Source of the DNA: Protopterus annectens
Lineage: Eukaryota > Chordata > Ceratodontiformes > Protopteridae
Assembly: GCF_019279795.1 (NCBI RefSeq)
Contig: NC_056725.1
Span: forward strand, 1,610,301,728-1,610,365,727
Direction of reading: 5' to 3'
Length of the DNA: 64,000 bases
The position numbers and the translations under genes are program-made. The notes under the pieces are model-generated. The model made no database searches. It was not told the origin of the DNA and saw nothing but the letters and a program-made list of their open reading frames with translations. Positions 58,876 through 64,000 of this stretch are shown here, one piece after another. Each line of letters starts with the position of its first letter. Within the stretch, counting starts at the first letter, position 1.

Positions 58876-59020
58876 GAAAAGTAAACAATGTGACTTTTAT
58901 TAGCGAATGCAAGCTTTCATGACTGCTTGCACTTTCTCAAGTTTAAAACCAACACACCCAAACCAAGAGTTCAAGTGCTGTACTTTTTAAAACAAGTTGC
59001 ATAGTAACATCATTTAACAA
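58876..59020 (-). mobile_element. Relic of a Penelope-like 3' end
   Basis: On the minus strand CTTGAGAAAG, CATGAAAGCTTGCATTC and CTAATAAAAG follow the same order as CTGAGGAAG, GGTGAAAGCGCTTAC and GCAATAAAG in the PLE pseudo-LTR. A perfect TGCAAGC/GCTTGCA stem (58908-58914/58925-58931) replaces stem II/III. A related but different PLE family is likely. The boundaries are guesses. Confidence 0.45.
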
Positions 59021-59560
59021 TGCATTGTGGGGGCATATTTTCATAAATATCTTTTTATTTCATCGATATAAAAGATAAGGGTTCATTACAGACTGCAAAG
59101 TAAGCTAAGCTGTTAGTATTATAGTCCCACAGAATGACACAAAATGACACAAAATGACAAATTATTAAGTGTGTTAGTCTTTGAATGCTCAAAGGTAAAT
59201 ACATATGTGTCCATAAAGTACAGTATTTAAGCCTTGCTTTTGCATGGATTTGTGCTCAATTAACTGGAGCTGTTCTATGTTTGGCGTCTTTGCCGAGATC
59301 CAGTGTTGTTTCTACTGATATCCAAGCCTTAGCCATCCAAGGCTAAACAAAAGAAAATGAGTATATTTTGTGATTCTACTGCATTTTTCAAACTGTATTT
59401 TATCTAATTGCGACATCATTTCTGCTTTTTACTGTTTGTGACTGCATCATTCTCTGCACTTGATTTCAACTGTACTGTTAGGCTAGATAACATAGTCTAG
59501 ATTCAGTTCTAATGAATCTAGACTGTTGATATATTTGAGCACTAAACCAACCATCTTACA
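59021..59560. other. Stretch with a perfect 12-bp hairpin
   Basis: AGTCTAGATTCA (59494-59505) pairs exactly with TGAATCTAGACT (59513-59524), with a 7-nt loop. The stretch may include the CR1 copy C 5' UTR. Nothing else is recognised. Confidence 0.5.
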
Positions 59561-59583
59561 TTAAGAGGGCTCCCCCTCCACCC

Positions 59584-59925
59584 TTGTGGCAGAAGAGTGT
59601 AGATCCAGCCTTGTTTGAGTTGAGCATTGCTGGAGAAAGGTTTGTTGTGTGCTTTCCTAATGGTAGATTAGTTTATTTATTTTCTCCTGTATTTAAGCCT
59701 CGCTTTAGCGGTGCCCTGTATAGAAGCAAACACCTTGAAACACAATTTATCCTTAGACATCTGTCAGTGGAACTCTCCAAAATCTCTGATGCACTATGGA
59801 CAACTCAGCTGCACACTGAGCAGCGTTCATACTTATCATCACTAACCTTCAGTAGAATAAGCCCCTTTGTTAATCCTAGCACAAAAACTAGTCTAACTAG
59901 CCCACTCCAATATGTACACAAATAG
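59584..59925 (+). other. Open frame upstream of CR1 ORF1, possible ORF1 N-terminus
   Basis: A 113-residue frame (MWQKSVDPALFELSIAGE start) without a recognised motif. Its position before the esterase ORF suggests an ORF1 N-terminal part or 5' UTR of CR1 copy C. It may also be chance. Confidence 0.3.
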
Positions 59926-60026
59926 TACATATGCTAAAAACCTGCTATAATAGACAGTCAGTTTACCATCATTTCTCCAGCCAGCCTGATTGACATGGGC
60001 ATCCTGAGCAATGTAGTAATTGCCTA

Positions 60027-60850
60027 ATGTGTACTGACAACCACTTACTCCTAAAACAAACAAATACCCTATATGAGAGATGCAATTACACTATGAAATT
60101 GGAATCAGTGCTCTCACGTAACAACAAACCAGACATCAAACAAGTGGTCAGCACACGCACTTCACATTTCACACAAAATAAGGACACCACACATAAAGCC
60201 ACATATGCAGAGGTACTCACAAGAAGCTTACCAAAAGATCAGAGATCTCCCAAACATAACCCACTTGCACACACTGCTATGCAAATTGAAACCACTACAC
60301 GTAATAACACATACACCAGTATCTCAGAAAATAAGCCTTTAAGGCAAAATACCTCAAAGCCTAATGTCTTGATCATAGGTGACTCTATAGTGAGGCACAC
60401 AGATGTTTCCCACACCAAGATGAACAAGGAGAAGGTCACGATAAACTGCCTGTCAGGTGCCAGGATCCGTCAAATCACACATGTACTCCAGTCACTCAAC
60501 AAGTACCGTTTTGACTCTGTCATAGTCCATGTTGAGGTGAACGACTTGAGATGCACTTCTCTGGACTATATGAAGAGAAACATGACAGAACTCTCAGATT
60601 ATGTGTCTCAGGCAAGTATGACCCTAGCCTTAAGCAGCAGTCTACCTTCACCCAGGATGATGCCACAATATAAACAAAAAAATATTGACTTCAACAATTA
60701 GCTTAGCTTCTGACGTCAGTCAAGGGGGATCCAGTATCTGTCAGCCTGAGGAGAGAGGTTGAAAGGCCACACTGCTTTTCTAGAGATGGTCTGCACCTCC
60801 CTTTTGGCTTTCAGATACTGGCAGAGGTGCTTGCCTTCCCCATAGTGCCT
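60027..60850 (+). pseudogene. CR1 ORF1 with SGNH (GDSL) esterase domain
   Basis: The frame opens at 60027 and runs to 60701. Just before and after the first Met a Cys pattern (CSNCLMC, YERC) may be a remnant of a Zn/PHD-like finger. The SGNH domain has block I IIGDSIVRH (about 60367, nucleophile Ser), LSGARIRQITHVL, and block III HVEVNDLR (about 60529; the usual Gly is Glu). Past the stop near 60701 and in another frame is block V SRDGLHLPFG (about 60780) with the catalytic Asp and His. Esterase ORF1s are known in CR1 elements. The exact role is unsettled. Confidence 0.8.
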
Positions 60851-60887
60851 TTTTTAAGCAATGTAAAAAAAAAAAATTCCAACATAA

Positions 60888-61335
60888 CAAAATCCACGAG
60901 ACAAACTCAAGGTTCTGCTGCTTAATGCTAGGAGTCTAAACAGGAAACTGCACTCACTGGAAGCAGTCCTCACCTTGGAAGATGCTGACATCTGTGCAGT
61001 CACTGAGACATGGTTCAAGGCAGTGGAGAGCACCCAGCCATGCAAGGCTACAATGGTTTCCACACATTCAGACCTCAAAACGAGCATGAAAAAACCAAAG
61101 GTGGAGGTGTATCCATCTTCATTAAAGCCAAGTACACCTCAAGACAGGTCAAATATTATGACACTCTTGAACTACTCTATGTCCATTTAACTACAGGCAT
61201 AATACCCCCATCACGAACCAAGAAAGGTACACTGCCTACCTGGATTTACTGGAGGTACTTGCTATACAGCCGATCACCTAAGTCATGGGAGATTTCACTT
61301 ATCCTATCATCCACTGGGTGACATACACAATCACA
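60888..61335 (+). pseudogene. CR1 copy C, endonuclease N-terminus
   Basis: KVLLLNARSLNRKLHSLEAV and DADICAVTETWFKAVE (catalytic Glu) lie at about 60907-61028. KGGGVSIFIKAKYTSRQVKY follows at about 61100, in the frame of 61010-61321. The GDFN motif is replaced by GDFTYP-like text near 61288 in another frame. Several frame changes. Confidence 0.8.
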
Positions 61336-61663
61336 AGATGCTTGCCCAGACCTTCTTGGACTTTGTCAATACAAATGTTCTGAAGCAGATAGTCTGAACC
61401 CCACAAGGGGCTTAAATGTCCTGGGCATAGTACTCACCAACATGGGGGGAGATCACTGAACTCCCCTTGTGTGATGTCCTCCCTGGTATGGTTGGACTAT
61501 AAATCAGTCTAATTTGAAGTAACTATTGGACTTGACACAGCCACAGGCACAGAAAAAAAAAGAACAAGAACATTTTCCAAAGCAAACTACAGCCTACTAA
61601 GTAATGATCTAAAAAATGTTATAGCTCCCTCAATTATAGACAACAATTGACTCCTGTGCAGAG

Positions 61664-62957
61664 GTGTACACAAATACCCTGTTTAAGCTCTTAAGCAACT
61701 GTATAGACTTAGGTGTACCTGACCAAATCACAACCAGGTCCTTCCAAAAAAAAAACAAACCACCCTGGTGGACCTCAAGTATAAATAGGTTATATAATAA
61801 GAGGAAGACACTGATGTCTAAGAACAAGAGGAAACTGACTCAGCAGAGGAATAATTCTCTCCCCAGCTTCAACAAGCAAATCAGAAATCTTGTAAAGTCC
61901 TCTAAAGCTAACTACAAAGCTAAAATAGCATCCCTAGCTAAGGATAATCATAAGATATCCTTTAACTGCATCTAAAATCTAAAAGGGAATGCTCAGCTGT
62001 GTGCCAAAGTGGTAGTGGATGATACAACTGATATAATACTGGAGGACATTGTCATCCTGCTAGCTGACAAATATGGCATGAACTTCACCCCCCTGTCAAC
62101 ACCAGTCATACCTCAAAGCATACCGGACACCAGTCCTCTGCCTCTGCATGTCATATCTGCACTCTCGAAGGCCAAAAACATGATCTCAGTGGGACCAGAT
62201 AACATCTCAGGGTGCTTACTAAGCACTCTAAAACAGGACCTAGCTGACCCAGTTGGCATTTTCTTTAACCATAGCATGAGAACTGCCTTTGTTCCAGCAG
62301 AGTGGAGAACAGAAACAGTAATCCCCTTCCACAAAGGGTGCCATCGACCGAGCCTGGGAACTGTAAACTCACAAGTCTAATCAGCCTCATCTGCAAGGCC
62401 ATGGAAAGAATCATTATGAACCTTATCAACAAGGACATAGGTGACCTTCAAACGCTATACTCAACCTAGTTTTGTTTTGTTAAGGGTAGATCATGCTTGT
62501 TAAACCGATTAGACTTTTTTTGAGAAAGTCACAAAAGCCCTGAATGAAGATAAGACTGTGCACACTGACTTTTTTGACCTGGTCAAGGCTTTTGACACAA
62601 TCCTCCACTCAGGTATCATTGAGAAACTCTCCCAGCTGGGGATTAATGCTTACATCACTAGATGGGTAGCCAATTGGGTCACCGACAGAACACATACTGT
62701 TCATGTCTACCCGTAGACCAGTCACCAGTGGTGTACTGCAAGCATCTGTGCTGGGCTCTTTACAGCCTGGAATCTGCTTCCTTGCAGTCCAGGCTGAAAC
62801 AGAAGACCTTTGGTTTACGAAGTTCATTGATGATTGCAAATTGGAAGCAATCACTGAGTCCCCCAACGATGTTAGCATATTACACCAGGGGCTAAAACAG
62901 GCAAATGATTGGTGCCAAAGCTGCAGACTAAAACTAAATGCAAAAAAATGCCTTATT
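61664..62957 (+). pseudogene. CR1 copy C, linker and reverse transcriptase
   Basis: Linker PPWWTSSINRLYNKRKTLMS and LVKSSKANYKAKIASLAKDN (61760-61940). RT: SVGPDNISGCLLSTLKQDLA (about 62190), EWRTETVIPFHKG, motif A FFDLVKAFDTILHSGI (about 62570), a decayed motif B region (TSGVLQASVLGSL, about 62725) and motif C KFIDDCKLEAI (about 62821: one Asp pair kept, FADD changed to FIDD). It stops at LNAKKCLII because the L2-type tail is inserted there. Confidence 0.85.
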
Positions 62958-62959
62958 AT

Positions 62960-64000
62960 TTTATTCATTATTTATTTATTCATTTAAGTTTGATGACCAG
63001 GGAAGTCCACTGGGCCAAGAAGAGTCTGTTTTCAGTGGAGGCCCGGGGGTGAAAAACTCCACAATAATTGCACGTTACATTTCACATGTTACAAAAGGAC
63101 ATAGTTCATGCAGCTAATTAAACATTTACAGATAAGCTCCATGATATTTGCAATTGGCTTGTCACAATGTTACAAAAATGAAAAAGATATAATTAAGTAC
63201 AGAAATTTCAACATTTACATAAAGTGAATATTTTTGTTATAAACTCAATTGTAGTTTTAACATTTCAAAATATATAGCTACTAGCCATTAGTAGGTAAGG
63301 AAAATATTATGCACGGAGAGGGCAATAGTATATTTGAGACTGGCGAGTATAGTACAATAGATATTAGAGAGAAAATTTGTTTTTAGTAGGGGGAGATTGT
63401 TTTGGGTGGGATGAAGTAATGGTAGAGGTAGTTGGATGAGTCAGTGCAAGTTGAAATGAGGGAGGATTTAAGATGGAAAGTGGCAAGGGCATTCCCATTT
63501 GGAAGAAAGATGAGAAAGTAGCTGAGATTTGAAATTTCTATGGGTAGGTAGGTTGCGTAGGTGTGTGGGGAAAGAGTTCCACTGTTTAGCTAAGGAGTGG
63601 GACAGCAGTAGATGGCCAGGAGGTCATGCAGGTTTATGGATCTGAAGGAGATTTTGTTTTTTTGGATCTGAGTGAGCAGTTGGGAATGTAAGGTTTTAAG
63701 GAAGTAGCGAGAACTGGGCAGTTGGCAGATTTAAAGATGAGCTAGTGGGGAAAGGTGAGTTGTAGGTAACTGAGGTAGTTGGGTAGTTCAAGCCAGTTGA
63801 GGGTGAGGAGGGAGTGGCAGTGGTGGGATGAGCTTTTTGAACTGGTTGCAAATTTGGAGATCTTGTGGTAGCAGGATTCAAGTTTGAACCAAAGGCCAAG
63901 ATGGAGATTGGTGAAAAGAGGGGCACCATACATAAGGGAGGGGAGTAGGAAGGCGGATGCAAGTGTTTGATGGGTAGAGAGGCTTAGGAAGGGTTGTGCC
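62960..64000 (-). mobile_element. L2-type LINE copy D (3' part), runs off the window
   Basis: The minus-strand 3' end lies at about 62960 with a (TAAA/TGAA)n tail. The 3' UTR signature GTGGAGTTTTTCACCCCCGG and GCCTCCACTGAAAA lies at 63030-63065. The C-terminal domain remnant is further up. The element's 5' part must lie beyond base 64000. Confidence 0.88.
63742..63933 (-). pseudogene. L2-type LINE copy D, C-terminal domain remnant
   Basis: The 63-residue frame reads MYGAPLFTNLHLGLWFKLES, then CYHKISKFATSSKSSSHHCH and LNWLELPNYLSYLQLT. It matches ASPILTNL..DLHKLDACYN, KIAKFTT.A and LNWLELP of copy 1 (3206-3360). The Met is internal, and the frame breaks soon after. Confidence 0.82.

Larger units (their letters stand above)
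59561..62959 (+). mobile_element. CR1 LINE copy C with ORF1, cut by an L2-type LINE
   Basis: The most complete CR1 in its 5' part: an ORF1 with SGNH esterase, the endonuclease, a linker and the RT as far as LNAKKCLII (about 62955), where it is interrupted by the tail of a minus-strand L2-type LINE. The 5' boundary is uncertain. It is more diverged from copies A and B than these are from each other. Confidence 0.85.

Noticed and set aside
63696..63962. Pro/Ser/Thr-rich 88-residue minus-strand frame
   Set aside because: An out-of-frame shadow of the L2-type C-terminal domain readable at 63742-63933.

Overview
The window reads as repeat-dominated intergenic DNA from a vertebrate with a repeat-rich genome. 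The reasons are CR1-type and L2-type LINEs, an L1/Tx1-like LINE, a Penelope-like element (PLE) of Neptune-like type, tRNA-derived SINEs, small DNA-transposon derivatives and long CA/TA microsatellites. This mix would fit a lungfish, an amphibian or a non-teleost fish, but the species cannot be fixed from sequence alone. I found no convincing host exon, tRNA, rRNA or CRISPR array. Every long reading frame that I could assign belongs to a retroelement or is microsatellite shadow. Clade names rest on motifs read by eye, not on database searches.

Layout. 0.6-4.35 kb: an L2-type LINE (+) lies inside a SINE (SINE-A). 5-15 kb: mostly unique AT-rich DNA with inverted repeats, microsatellites, LINE 3' ends and one degraded LINE (-). 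16-22 kb: a nearly full-length L2-type LINE (+) with about 117-bp tandem monomers in the presumed 5' UTR and a 2A-like motif before its endonuclease. 22.6-29.8 kb: a PLE array (-), made of one full 3.97-kb unit plus a 5'-truncated upstream unit. Each unit has a 0.5-kb pseudo-LTR holding a hammerhead-ribozyme-like fold, and the whole array is flanked by an 841/847-bp direct repeat. 30.9-38.6 kb: a three-level nest in which SINE-A is split by an L1/Tx1-like LINE (-), itself split by a CR1 LINE (-). 38.6-56.7 kb: unique DNA, a perfect-looking foldback, a pogo/Tigger-like MITE, a degraded L1-like LINE, a CR1 snap-back palindrome, a SINE-B copy with a perfect 18-bp target-site duplication (TSD), and a MITE with a perfect 9-bp TSD. 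57-64 kb: CR1 copy B (+), a PLE relic, then CR1 copy C (+) with an SGNH-esterase ORF1, cut by an L2-type LINE (-) that runs off the window.

Relationships. SINE-A ends in the same 3' sequence as the L2-type LINE, so the L2 enzyme probably mobilised it. The CR1 copies share an 8-bp terminal repeat. In the PLE, the pseudo-LTR of the upstream unit supplies the leader and ribozyme of the complete downstream unit. The strongest candidates for a second look are the PLE array with its giant flanking duplication and paired hammerhead folds, the nested LINE/SINE structures, and the L2 5' monomers.
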